A program made the translations under genes and the position numbers. DNA of 64,000 bases, taken from Brachionus rotundiformis (lineage: Eukaryota; Rotifera; Eurotatoria; Ploima; Brachionidae). The notes under the pieces were generated by a model. That model searched no databases. It was given only the letters and a program-made list of their open reading frames with translations, and was not told where the DNA came from. Positions 44,550 to 56,921 of the stretch are shown here, one piece after another; position 1 is the stretch's first letter, and the number at the start of each line of letters is the position of its first letter. Where the stretch lies: positions 1,688,120 to 1,752,119 of the forward strand of contig JAESIW010000020.1 in the NCBI GenBank assembly GCA_016802295.1, given 5' to 3'.

Positions 44550-46152
44550 ATGCAAAACGGTGCTAGTTCGACTCAAAATTACCAATCAAATGAAACGCTG
44601 CAGACTCAAGTGCCGTCTGACCTAAAGACTCTGATTCGTATAATAATGCGAAACTTTTACGGATTTGAGCTCTACTTGTGCATGGAAATGCTGCTGATAT
44701 ATCCATGCATAAAAGAGGACGATCTGGCCGAGTTGCTGCGTTTGGACCTTAAGTTAGTGCATCAGCATTTGGTCAATCTAAAAGCAGAGAAGTTCCTAAG
44801 CGAAAAGTCCATTATGGAGACCTCCGCAGACGGAAAGCAGACCAAATACTCGTACTTTTTCATCAATTATAAGATGATTGTCAATGTGATCAAGTACAAA
44901 CTTGATCAAATACGGATGAAAATAGAGGCCGATGAGAAACAAATGACCACTAGGTTTTTGTTCAAGTGTGTGCAGTGCTCTAAGACTTATTCTGACCTTG
45001 ACACTAAGGACATATTCTTGACCATGAGGTGCACGCATTGCGGCGGCGACATTGACGAAGACACTAGCTGTCAGCCAAAACAGTCCGCGCGCAATCTCCT
45101 GCACAAGTTCAACACTCAAATGAAAATTGTGTTCGAGCTGTTGAGCAAAGTTGAGCATGTGCGCTTGGCCGAATTTTTGCTTCGGCCCGAGGCGTCCGAC
45201 ATGTCCGAAGTGCTCGAGAAAGTGAACCCCGGACAGTCGACGCACTCGAACAAGCCGGCCAATAGCACTGGCCGCGCCGCCATGCTCAAGTTCGACAAAT
45301 GGTCCGGCGACAAGACCCGCAACACTGACCTACTCGGCCAGACCCGGATCACCATCAACTTTCAGTCGAACAGCAGCTCGGGCCCCGGCAGCGCACAGAA
45401 AAAAGACCTGCCCTCGATTCTACTGCTCAATAGAATGCCCGAAGAGGAGCCCAATAACCGCGACTCGCAACTATTGAACAGTCTCAAGTCGGCTGCCGAC
45501 CAGACCATGAATCGGGCCGCGCTCACCAAAGACACAACCAATCTAAACCTTGTACAAACGAATAATGTATCTAAACCAGTGATTAACTCGGGCCCGAACG
45601 CGGCTCAAGTGCAGCCTACGGGCAGTCTAGAAATGATCATTTGGCAAAAGCTGCTCAAACATGAGAAGAAACAAAATGAGACGCCTAGCGCGGCGGACGG
45701 TGCTGGTCTCTCAAGCGTAACCATCACTAGAAAGCGCTCCAACATCACCGATGATCAAAAGAACGAGTTCAAAAAGCGAAAATTGAATAGTGGCGGTTGG
45801 TTTATTTCCAATTTAGGCTTAAGAGTTTTAATTTTAAAAAAAAATTTAAAATTTAGAATCAGATGACAAGCCTGTGCGCAATTGTCACTATAATCAGTCG
45901 TTTAGGCGAAATCACAGCGATGGCAGTGAGAATAGCGACGAGTACGACGACGACTACGAGGACCACGAAGAACTCAACTCGTCCATAGTCGACCCAAGCG
46001 AAGACATTCTTATACCAAGGGTTCTAGTACGCAATAAGCCAATTCGATTCGACCGCATCAGCCCCAAACTCATTAACCAAATGAACGAGCCTGAGAAAGA
46101 AAATTATATTGAGCTGTGCCAAAAGCTGTACACCGAAATATACGAGATATAA
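44550..46152 (+). CDS. GTF2E1: General transcription factor IIE subunit alpha
   Basis: Two exons (44550-45795, 45857-46152) join in phase to 513 residues. The winged-helix domain occupies about residues 20-125 (LVHQHLVNLKAEKFL, YFFINYKMIVNVIKYKLDQ). The TFIIE zinc ribbon has C140, C143, C161 and C164. The conserved segment after it (PKQSARNLLHKFNTQMKIVF) matches the family. The second exon supplies an acidic tract (DEYDDDYEDHEE) and a C-terminal block ending KLYTEIYEI. TFIIE-alpha recruits and stimulates TFIIH during promoter opening by RNA polymerase II. Coding sequence is markedly GC-richer than the flanks. The frame reads on through the 61-bp intron until a stop, so the acidic second exon is easily lost from annotation. 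Confidence 0.95.
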
Positions 46153-46674
46153 GCGCACACGGGTTAACAATTGATTCCATTTTTTCGTCTAAATTATATT
46201 CCGTATTAGCAATGTAAATTAGGTTTTCTGTTTTGGATATTTTGTTATGTTAAAAATTGTGGATATATATTAAGCGATATGCCGGTCCGTGATGCCGAGA
46301 TGCGGGTCCGGATCACATTTTTCCTCTTCCTCACTTTATTTGTCTCTGTTTGCTGGATGCCGTTGTCATTTGAATGGCTATTTAGCCTTTTAGAGAAAAG
46401 TATAATCAGGATTTATTTTTTTAATAATAAAAAAAAATTTAAAGCAAAAAAAAAAACGCTAAGTTTTCTGTTTAATTTTTTAAATATTTTAACTGAACAA
46501 AAATTAATAAAAATTTAAAAATTTCTAAAAAAATCTTTTATTATTACAAATTAGTGAGACATGCATGATTATTTGTTTTTAGACTTTTTCTTAATTATGG
46601 TTCTCATTTAATGCTCATTTAATTATGGTTTAAACTAATTGAAATTTATTTAAAAAAGAAAAATGAAAATTTAA

Positions 46675-47330
46675 TAATAATAAAGCTACGATGGTTCCCA
46701 CCAAACGAAAAGCCTTAAAGGGATCGCCATTGCAGCTTTATTCTAAAGAGCCTTATTCTCCTCTAACCTAATTTTGTCAATTATTCTGTTAAGTATGAAA
46801 TGCCCTCGTTTGTTTGTTCGGACATTCTGTGTTGGTACTCCTGGCTCGACCAGAACAGCTCATCGAATCGCAAAGTTTGTTTGGATTGTGCGAATTCACT
46901 TAAGTTAAACAATTAGCTATCTTGAAACATTCGACAAGATCTCCTCACTCTCTCTTCTCTTGCATAGGGTATTGAGTCCCAATTTCTCTATTTTCTTTTC
47001 GTATAATTTTCGTATAACCCATGACTTGAACGCTTTAGATAATTTTCCCAGCACCATATTGGTCCTTTTGACCGCTTCCTTAATTATCATACTCCATTTC
47101 TGATTTGAACTGATCATTATACCTAAATTGTGCTGTAAGATTCAATGGATTTGCAATAACACCAATAAGCTTAGTGTCATTGGCAAATATTTTGCACAGG
47201 CTCTTGTTGCTTGAGGCATATCTTTTATAAATATTACGTGAAGCAAAGGGCCTCAGGCTGACCCGAGAGGCACACCATTTAATACATCTAACCATTCTGA
47301 AGAGTTGTCTCTAATAATCACCCTTTGTTT
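46675..47330 (-). mobile_element. Degenerate CR1-like LINE fragment, RT and 3' end
   Basis: On the minus strand from about 47330 the blocks run SEWLDVLNGVPLGSA*GPLL, with the RT GVPQGSVLGPLL motif interrupted by a stop. After a frameshift come LCKIFANDTKLIGVIANP (catalytic FADD changed to FAND), then AVKRTNMVLGKLSKAFKSW and KKIEKLGLNTLCKRRESEE. The segment closes with GHFILNRIIDKIRLEE and a 3' region ending in a TTATTATTATT-type tail (about 46671-46683). All are in CR1-type order. Multiple frameshifts and the mutated catalytic motif show it is dead. Confidence 0.75.
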
Positions 47331-48686
47331 TTTTGTTATTTAAAAATATTTAAATCGAATCAAGAGCTTAGGACTGATAATTAAAAACTTACTTATTAAG
47401 AATTTAAAAGCTTTCCAACTAATTTTGTTAACTTCTTTAATAAACTCAACTTTTTTAAAATACCCTTGAGGCTAAAAATTAATAATAATTATTTTATCAA
47501 AATTTTAATAATTAAATAACTTTTTAAGTTGTTTCTAATTTCTTTAAAAATTAATTTTTAGACTTGATTTTAAATAATTTTTAAATTCGAATAAATAATT
47601 TACTTTTATTTTCACTTCTTGTGAACTAATTGGAATAAGAATTAAAGTTTTATGGAAAGAAAATTTTTAAAGAACTACTTAAAAGGTCTAAAGTTGAATC
47701 AATTATAGAATGGCTTAGGTGGTAATCTATCCATTCGTCAAAGCTGAATAGTTATCAAAAAAAAATTTTTAATACATTCAACAAATTAATAAAAAGTTTC
47801 TATTTTAAGTTTTATTGATAAAATAGAAATCTAAATTTGTTCAATATCAATCAATACAAAGGGATACTTCGAAAGAAAAACGCACTATTCAATATTCATA
47901 AGCCTTATTCATACCAAATTAGAAACTTAATTAATTAGTTCGACGTCTGGAGGAGAGTAGATTTTTCGATTTGACAGTTACTTTTAAATAATTATTGAGA
48001 AATTTTAAAAAATCTCAAATTTTTATTAAAAAATCTTTCAAATAATACGGTTTTGAAATATCAACAAGATTCAAAACTCTTTAAATTTAATAAATATTAA
48101 TTTATAAAAAAACTACTTAAATTAAACAATAAAAATTAATTTTTAAAGTAACTTCAAAATTATTTAAAAAATTTTTAGATCTAATGATTAATTATATTTT
48201 ATCAAATTTTTTTATGCACATATTAACATCCTATCATCCATTAAAAATGTTTAGATCCATTATTTGCTTGTTTAGATCAATTTTTAATAAAAAATAATTT
48301 AATGATTATGTAAATTTTTAAAATGAGGACAATAAAATGCATCTTCTGTACCAAATTTCACAGTATCATACTATTTAATCTAGTCAATGATTAAATCAAA
48401 ACTTTTGAATATTATCTCAGTTATATTTGAGAAAAGAAAATTTTGGACTGCTAAATTTATTCAAATTGAAAGATATTTAGTAAAAAAATCTTTATTTTTT
48501 AAATAATTAAATAATTTCAAATAAAAAAAAGTAAATAAGCTTTTAGTTTAAATAAAAATCAAAACGTCATTTCCAATATAAAAATATCTTAAATAATTTT
48601 TTTATTTGTTATTAAATTATTAATTTAATAACAAATTTAAAAACAGCTAAAATACGTCATTATTATATTAATCATCTTTCTATTAA
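47331..48686. other. AT-rich spacer
   Basis: About 1.35 kb between the LINE relic and the galactosyltransferase gene. No coding or structured feature seen. Confidence 0.5.
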
Positions 48687-50137
48687 CTATTTTTTTAAAG
48701 TTCCAACATAAATTATTAATTTAGAGAAAAAATCAAACTTTACTTCCTTAACAACTCTACCATTTAAATCTTTAAGATTACTAATTCCATCAAAATTCAT
48801 CCTGCTAACAGAGCTATAAAGCATGACCTTTCTATTTGGGTTCCGCTTTGACTTTTTATGCTGTGACATTTTGTACAAGCCGTGATCTGACCTCGGTCTT
48901 GTTACGCACATGTCCATAGCTATCATTCTAATAACCATATCTTTAAAACTATTAATTAATAAATGAAAAGTTTAAATTTAAAAATACCGTCATCTTCTCC
49001 ACCCCAAGACCAAAATTCATTAGAAAATCCATTTATTTTTTCAAAAGCCTCAGGTCTAATGCATAAAACGCCACCAATCAACAATTCATATAAATTTTCA
49101 CCATACTCTTCTCTTGATATTGTGCTTGTATTTGAATCAGACCTAATCGATACGGACAAATGTCTTGGCTTTTCTCCACATTCGTACACGTTAAAATCGG
49201 ACTCAGGCACTAAATCCACATCTTGGAATATCAAACAGTTGATATTGGTATACTTTTGCCTCAAGTAGTCATAAGCAAAGTTGTACAAACGACCCTTGTT
49301 GAATGGCTCTTCTGAATTAAGTTGTTCAGCAACAAAAATTTTAAAATTTAAAAATTGTCGCTGAAGAAAAGGATAGATATTGTGTAACATATCTATCAAA
49401 TTTTGTTCTCTATTCATATACGGAATAATAATGGCTATCAAATTTCGCTTGTATCTGATAAATTTTCTGGCTTTTTCTTCATTATTTTTCAAAATTTTAA
49501 AACTGTGTCTACTTATTTCTGTCAAATTATTTGATCTGAAAATACCAAGTGGTTCTTTGAGGTAGAAAAACAACTCCTGGATGCAAAGTGGTACTTCGAG
49601 TTGGTCAGAAGAACCCAAATGTGATTGTGTTGAATTCAGATAAAATGAATATTTGCTTAATTTATACACTGATTCGGATTTAAACACATTTTTAAAGTGG
49701 TTAGTGGTGCATAGTTTAAATTGGGAAAAACGGGCTGGTAATTGTAGATTATGGAAATATGTATTATAAGATGAGTTATTGCGAAAATAGTTTCTAAATA
49801 AATTGTATTTTTTGACTGGATCATAGGCACTACCATTGAAGCATATTATGTGATTACGAGATATGTTTTGGTATAGAAGAGCTGATGTTAATAGATCTTG
49901 CCGCATATATTTGATAAAACCTATAGTTGTTTTTAAGCTTAAAGTTATGACAAAAAACAAAATACCAAATATTTTAAATAAAGTAAGCCTTTTGAGCCGA
50001 CGATTAATTTTTTTAAGACAAAACAATATTTTTAAATTTTTAAGAAAAATATTTGATAAGTTTTTTACTTTAAACTCTATTTTTTCTGCCATATCGATAA
50101 ATCTGAAAAAGTTTTTTATTTTAATCCTTACATACAT
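48687..50137 (-). CDS. Beta-1,4-galactosyltransferase-family glycosyltransferase
   Basis: Two exons (50137-48988 and 48940-48687) join in phase to 467 residues. Type II Golgi topology: a basic cytosolic N-terminus, one membrane anchor (about residues 54-75) and a stem with N-glycosylation sequons. The catalytic domain has IIIPYMNREQNLIDML, FNKGRLYNFAYDYL, the metal-binding DVD (QDVDLVPESD), IGGVLCIRPEAFEKINGF and WSWGGEDDD. The last D is rebuilt across the intron. Family members transfer Gal, GalNAc or Glc from UDP-sugar to GlcNAc-, Xyl- or Glc-terminated glycans, and the acceptor cannot be assigned here. An alternative start is the Met of MAEKIEF, 15 codons downstream. The stem (about 150 residues) is longer than in human B4GALT1. 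Confidence 0.9.
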
Positions 50138-50534
50138 ATAAATTTTTAAATTGAAACTAAAGAAATAATTTTTTCACCACATTTCGATTACTTAAGAACT
50201 TAGTTACTCAAAAATCTATAGGGAAGAATAAAACTTCGATAGAAACTTTATATTTTGCATAAATTTTCATGCTTTAAGGAGAATTCATTTCGCGTCAATT
50301 AATTGTTCATGAGCCGATTTTAGGACATTTAATATTGTTATTTAAATTATTATTCTAGTAACAATAAAAGAAAATTTCATTATCAAAAAAAATTTATTAA
50401 AAATATAAAATAAAGTTATTTTATAAATTGATAAAAAATAAAATTATATAATGAGATGAGTTTTCAGAATATTTAAAAATCTCTTCCGACAAAAATAAAT
50501 TACAAATTATTTCTGGATATTTTAACGCTTAAAT
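50138..50534. other. Spacer between galactosyltransferase and katanin p80 genes
   Basis: Upstream region of the galactosyltransferase gene and 3' flank of katanin p80; AT-rich with nothing further visible. Confidence 0.4.
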
Positions 50535-53500
50535 TTATTCGATTGTCTTCATTAGCAGGTTGATTTCTCGAAAATTATTTATTAACTTGGTCGCTTGAAT
50601 AATCGACATCTTTTTATCAATGATGTTTAAAATTTCAACAAAATTTTGATAGCATGCTCGACATTTGCTTTGTCTAAAAAATAAAAAGACTTGAATTAAT
50701 CTTAAATTATTCGAAAAAAAACTATATCTTTTATTTAATTGTATTACAATTTTAGATTTTTTTTTGGACTAATAAAGAATAAACTAAATAAGAGTCAAAG
50801 TAATTAACAAACTTAATGCAATTTTCAAGAATCTAAAATTATTTATGGCAATTTTTATAAATTTTATTTCCAAAATCAGGGTAAATCTTTTCCAACAAAA
50901 AATCAAAATTCAAATTCTAAATTTTCAAGCTTTAGTTATAAAGTTTAAACAAGTTTATCAAAAAGATTAATTTCTAAAATGTTCATTATTAACTTTTAAT
51001 TTGAATGCAAAATCTTGCTGAAGCTTTATTATATTGAAAATCTAGTCATGAACTTGATTCTTTATACAGGCAATATTATTAAATTTATGATCACGCTACA
51101 TAATTTTCTCTTGAGATAATTCTAGTAATTGGAATTTTTTAATTGATTAGCTTTTTTTTTAATAATTAGCTGCAGTTTTCATTTATTAGCGGTTTTTTTA
51201 ATATTTAGATCAGTTGTTTTAGATTTAGAAGTCTCTTTAATTTATTAAAGGTGAACTTTTAATATTAGAGGTAAGTTTTTATATTTTAGAGGTATTTTTT
51301 AATAATTTAGAGGTAAGCAAAGAATTTATGCGTTTTATAAGAGACAAAGTATATTGGTAACGAATGAATGTGTTCAAATGGACGACACTGACCTGGTTAT
51401 CACAAAAATCTCAAATTATTAGTCCAGAAGTTAAAGGATTAATAGGGTTTTGTGAAATTTGGCACAAAATAAAAAAAATAGAGCATAAATTAATTCTTAA
51501 AAAAGTGATTTTTTCCAAAGGTTCTGTAAATGCAATTTAGTGCAACATTATGAATTAAGTCATAAGCTAAAGTCTTCTGATAATGTTCAAAATCTCTGCA
51601 AAATGCACTACAGCCAAATTTAATTAATGCTAAACTAAGAGTTTTACCAAAATGTTCTTAATAATGCAATTAAGAATGCTCCACCATTTTGCATTTACAG
51701 AGCTTGCTTTTTATCTTTAAAAAAAGTTATAAGAATTTTTAACATTTTGTTCTATTCTATTTTACTAAATTTCACAAAACCAAATTAAAGGTGTATTTGG
51801 TTTGATATTAAAAAAAATTATTTTTAGACTCTTGATTATTTTTGTTATAATAATTGTTCTACTAGAAAGCCCGAAGGGTTTTTAAAACCTCTTTTTATAA
51901 AATATAAACTTGAACATTATCTCAAAAAAACTTAAAATCAACTTGTTATACTTTAATTTTTTAATTATATTTAAAAAAATTTTTTCTATTTATTTTGATA
52001 TTTTAATTTGAAATTTTTGTAATTAATCAGCCGGGCTTTCTAGTGTTAGATAAAAGTATAAATGTAAAAATCATTTACCTTTCTTCTCTGGATATATCGA
52101 CACCAACACCTACGTTCGGAGCACTCATTAAGTTAGATTTAATCAATTTGCCGAAATTTTTAAATATTAATTTACAACTCTCTGAACCGATTAGCATGTG
52201 CCTTAAAAAAATTTATAAATTAATTTTTCAGAAAACAATCAGCTTACTCTTCATATCTAGAATCAATCAAGCCCCTTATTGAAGGCAAAAGTATAGTACA
52301 AATATCAAGATTCCACAAGCTACTCAAAGAATTAATCTCATTTAAAATATCAGCCATAATTTTTATATCGTTTAAATTAACAGCATGGTCCAGAGCTGGT
52401 TTTATATTGCCTGAATTCCACATGACGCAAATCGATTGCAGCTTTCTGCTTCTCATTTTCATTTCTTTCATAAAATTATCATGTCCCATTTCGATTTCAA
52501 AAGTTAAGTTTTCATTTTCGTCATTGATTTTGGCAATTTGAAGACTTTTTTTTGGTTCTATAATCATTTTACTTTTAACTTCATCTGAAAGCTTAGTTTC
52601 TTCGCTTTTTTTTTGATCACTTTGCTTTTCATTTTTAACCATCTGGTTGTTATTTATAACTGGTTGTGCTTGGTCATCTTTTATAGAATTTCGATTAGCC
52701 GGACTATTAGGTTCATTGAACAGATTCTGTTTTATGTTATCAGAATTGTAATTAGGCGAAAGTGGAACTGGTGTTTGTTTGTGATTCGGGGCCAAATGTG
52801 CTATTGGTTGAGGTTGCGGTGGTGGTTGATTTGTCCTAATATCAATGTAAAAATTTTGTTTCTCCCCTGGTGAGTTTTCTTTGCTTACAATACGATTGAG
52901 TGATGAACGTTTAGGCTCACAATTGCTCATATTTGGTCCATCATTGGAAGATGCAATCTCTGCAAGAGATAAATTTTTAAAATAATTTTTAGATCCTGAA
53001 GTTCAACTAATTATTTCAATCATTTATTTTAATCATTTAGATAATTTAAATTTTGATAAATGATTAAAATGAAAAAAATGTCTCTGGATTTCCTTTTTTA
53101 AGATAATAGAAAAATTGTGAAAAGTTTCACATATTATGTGAAAAATTATCAAACTCTATCTTTTCAAAATTTATCCTTTTAAAAACGTAAACAATAAGGA
53201 TAATTTTATTTATTTTAACAATCAAAAAAAAATTATAATTACGCCTCATTATTTCCCGTTTAGGTTTAAATATACGATTGTATTCTTCTGGGTTAAATAT
53301 ATCTGCTTTGAAATTATCAACTTCATTCGAAGGAACATAGTCTTCTTGTGGTTGTTCTGATGCTCTTAAGATAATTAATATACATAGAATTCAAATTTAT
53401 TATACATAAAGTGTAGCTTACTCAAATTTGTCATAATGTCTAAAGCTTTTTCTATGATTAACTACTCCATTGATTGGTTTGTTAGCTATATTTGGCAAAA

Positions 53501-54737
53501 ATTGAAAGCGATCCTCGTTCTGTGGCGGAGTTCCGATCGGAGCTACTTTTAAAAGATCCACAGCATAAAAGCTGACCATGTTGTTTGTAAATGACGAGGC
53601 TATCTTTTGTGAAAAATTAAAAAAAATAATGTAAAAATATGAATAAATAATTTTTTACCAATTTGTTCGAGCTAATACACATGTCACTGACGTTTTTCCA
53701 TTGGCAATATACAGAGTCATGTATTTCACTTGGTTCCCATGAAATTGATTGAAGATAGTCATGCGAAGCCGAAAACATACATCGGCCATTTGTCTCAAAT
53801 TTGACCATTTTCACAGAGCTGAGCAAAACTGGACTTGTTGACACATTCTCCATTTTTTCAAGATCCCAAAATTTAACTGTGCGATCAGTTGAACCAGTCG
53901 CAAGCAAGAACTCGTTCGGATGAAATTCCAAGCTATTAACAGCACACTCATGACCCTTGAGATCTACCAACAAGCGACCAGCTTTCAAATCCCAAATTTT
54001 GACCAAAGAATCGTCCGAAGCCGAGGCTATCCATTTGCTATCAGGACTAAATTTAAGCGCGTTTACGCAATTAGTATGTCCCTTATAAGTATAGATGCAG
54101 CCTTTTTTTCTTAGATCCCAAAGCTTTGTTTATTAAATAAAAATTTGTCAAAAAGATAATTTTTCTTAATATACTCTTATTTGAGAATCAATTGATCCAG
54201 ATGCAATATAATCTGCGTAATTATGGTATTCAAGACATGTAACACTTGTCTTATGACCAACCAAATTACATATTTCTGGAAAAAAAATTGGTTTAAAGTA
54301 AAAATAAGCCAAAAAAAATAGAACTATACGTTTGTTGCATTCCAAATCCCATACTTTGACAGATCCAGACGCCGAACCGGATACTATTTTATCTTCATTT
54401 GAGGAAAAGGAAATGCTATGAATTGAAGATGTGTGACCATTAAGGCTCTAAAGATTTTCAATTGTTTATTATATTAATGAATTTGGTTTTAATTAACTTG
54501 CCATGATGCATGCTGATTTGTTAATGGTCCATAGGTTAACCTTTTTGTCATCACCACCAGTGGCAGCGAGACAGCTTGATTTGTGACCTAGAGTACATGC
54601 TGTAACAGCAGATCCATGCGCAATAAATTCGTCTATAATAAAAGATTTTAGATTTTAAATAAATCGCCTTTAGTTTGTTTACTTAGTTTGATAGAGCGTT
54701 TGTTCGGTTGGCCAACGGCAGCATTGTTTAAGTTCAT
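50535..54737 (-). CDS. KATNB1: Katanin p80 WD40 regulatory subunit
   Basis: Katanin p80 targets and stimulates the microtubule-severing AAA ATPase p60. The start at 54737 (MNLNNAAVGQPNKRS; first exon ends 54683) is followed by exons encoding about six WD repeats. Examples are VNLWTINKSACIM, VKVWDLECNKQ, IRLWDLRKKGC, VKIWDLKAGRL and VKFWDLEKMEN. A Pro/Asn-rich linker with NQPPPQPQP spans about 52640-52960. The con80 domain (HDNFMKEMKMRSRKLQSICV, LWNLDICTILLPSIRGL, GVGVDISREER) binds p60. The last exon (50673-50535) adds QSKCRACYQNF and ends FREINLLMKTIE, matching the family C-terminus. It is separated by a 1405-bp intron (50674-52078), which is far longer than the others and holds two MITEs. 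Internal exon borders in the WD40 part are approximate. Confidence 0.93.
51445..51781. mobile_element. Palindromic MITE in katanin p80 intron (337 bp)
   Basis: Left end GGTTTTGTGAAATTT (51446-51460) and right end AAATTTCACAAAACC (51767-51781) are perfect inverted repeats of 15 bp. Inner arms also pair (TTCTGTAAATGCAA against TTGCATTTACAGA), so much of the element is a long imperfect hairpin. TTAAAGG occurs just outside both ends (51431-51437 and about 51785-51791) and could be a target duplication with a few extra bases. No coding content. The superfamily is not assigned. Confidence 0.7.
51861..52045. mobile_element. piggyBac-like MITE, copy 2 (about 185 bp)
   Basis: Same family as 26811-27026: left ACTAGAAAGCCCGAAGGG and right GCCGGGCTTTCTAGTG are inverted repeats. 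The interior shares TTTTTAAAACC, ATATAAACTTGAA and GATATTTTAATTTGAAATTT. The TTAA duplication is degraded here (TTCT left, TTAG right), so this is an older or damaged insertion. It lies in the last katanin p80 intron, 80 bp from the palindromic MITE. Confidence 0.75.
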
Positions 54738-56921
54738 ATTCAAAAATATTTTTTAATTTTTCAAAATTATGATAAAAATTATTAGATTCTTTGGTATTTG
54801 TGCATTAGCTAAATAAAATTCAAATTAAGAGAGAGTTAGTTTAGTTTTTTTTTAAATTGAAAGCCAAATTTGGATCTCAAATTGCACGGCAACAATTAAT
54901 ACTATTGAGCATAAAATCTTAGTCACAAACATAAAATTAAGATGCATTAAAATTTTAAATTTATTGTCATTCGTAGAATTTGACAGTACTAATTTTACTT
55001 TTATGAATTCGAAACACCTATAGCTTAGAAATAATAAATAAGCTTTGTTGGCGAACTCATTATTAATATGTACCCGAATGTCCCCGGGATTTGACAATCA
55101 TATCTGGGTCAATATATTAGATATTTTCCTCATATGCCAAAATCGTTGGCCTAAATCACACATTAGAGAAAAGGCAAAAATTTAATTAGTAATTTAAAAC
55201 AATAATAAAACAAAATTTTTTTTATAGAATCAAATCATTAGAAACAAAGAGAAAGATTTTGATTAGGTTACTTTATTCAATTTACACTTTTAGACATAAT
55301 AATAATATGCGCTCTAAACACAGTACATACCACAGTTACCATGAATTGAATTATAAATTTTGAAAATTAAATTAAACCAGAAATTAATTTTTTATCATTT
55401 AAACATTAAGAATTTTATTCAATTAATGTTGGTTGCATCATATTTTTATTCTTTTTTTTCTACCCGATATAAAGTTATTGTAATTTTTTCATTATTAGAT
55501 AGTTACGAATTATACTTATTTCATAATTAAAAAATTAATTTCTTAACAATTAATATTATTACATATCTGAAATTTGGACTTATAAATAAGAAAAAAAAAA
55601 GCTTCAAAAATATTCTATTTCGATCAGAGCCATTCTGCATCACTCTTAAAAATTATTTTTTTTCATTTACATATTGATTTATTTTTAAAATAATTCATTA
55701 AATTAGTTACTTCAAATTCTAGGTCAATTTAAATCATGCAAAAATCTTCAAATTATCACTTCTGGACATATTTAATAAGAATAGCTTAGATTTATTATTT
55801 TTCTTTAAAATATTTTTTTTTAAATATTTTTGGTCATATTTATTAATGTCTTCATTAATTCATATTGAGTATTGTACTTTATTTTTGATATGACTATTTG
55901 AAAAAATAAAAATTTCGATCAGTATATTGCAAAGCATTCTATTCAAAAATTAAAAATAAAAATTCTAATTAAAAAAAAAATCATTAATGAAAATTCGATG
56001 AAGATCTGAATCATCTAATTTTTATTTGTCACATTGAATAAGTAAAATAAATTTTTTAGCCTAATCAAACAAGATTTAGGTAAAAAAAAAGCATTCTTTA
56101 TAAAATTAACTAAAAGAGAAGCCTACTTTTTAATTTATTAATTTAGTCTCCTTATATTCCAAAGATTTTGGCATATAAGAAGCTGATAATGATCCCTGAA
56201 AGCTCCAAGAGCCAGAAGAAACAGAAACCAGTTGTTAAGGTTATTTAATGAAAGAAAAAAATATTTCTATAATAAATAATTAAGAAATAAGAATCGATGC
56301 ATTGAACATTAACTCCAATTTCATGACATCTTGAATTACAAAAAACTCCATTTTTTGAATTTACAATTTTTTTCATATTTTCATATTAGTGTGTATCCAA
56401 TGAAATCGAAACATCAATAGATCATGGCTCTATCTTGGTGCTTCAATTGATAATGATCATAGATCAGATACTTAATTGGTCAAAAGCTAAATAAATTAGA
56501 TTCTTGACAAAAAGTTGCTTACCACGAGTAGGTGAAAAATTTAGTTGATTTTGGTGCAGGAACAATTTCAATTTCTCTGAATAAAATTCTCTATTTATAT
56601 TTATTCTAGCTAATTTTTGATTCCTAAAGTAGTGATCTAATAAAAATACCTTTTAAGCTTTTGAGCAAAATTTTCAAATACGGAAAAAAAATTCCACTGT
56701 AAATAAAACAAAGTCTTCTTTAAATTAATTCATTAATTAAATTAGATTAGCAAGACTATCTAAGCTGGCTTATAGCTAAAGAAGATAATAAGTTTTTCAT
56801 TTAAATTTTATTTGATGTTTGTTTTTTATCGAGACAAAATATTTGTCGACATGGAATTTAAATTTTCTGATAGTCAAGTCAAAATTAAGAACAAATTTGA
56901 CTAAAGACGTTAAAACATAAA
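54738..56921. other. Divergent spacer between katanin p80 and polybromo
   Basis: About 2.2 kb, AT-rich. A 37-bp stretch at about 56196-56232 resembles the polybromo coding sequence near its start (see findings). Antisense frame 54852-55097 has no recognisable features. Promoters for both flanking genes must lie here but I cannot place them. Confidence 0.45.

Noticed and set aside
46279..46518. Frame of 79 codons after TFIIE-alpha with a hydrophobic centre
   Set aside because: It lies in the probable 3' UTR and ends in Lys-rich low complexity typical of AT-rich non-coding DNA.
54852..55097. Minus-strand 81-codon frame
   Set aside because: Random hydrophobic composition, no homology and no regulatory context.
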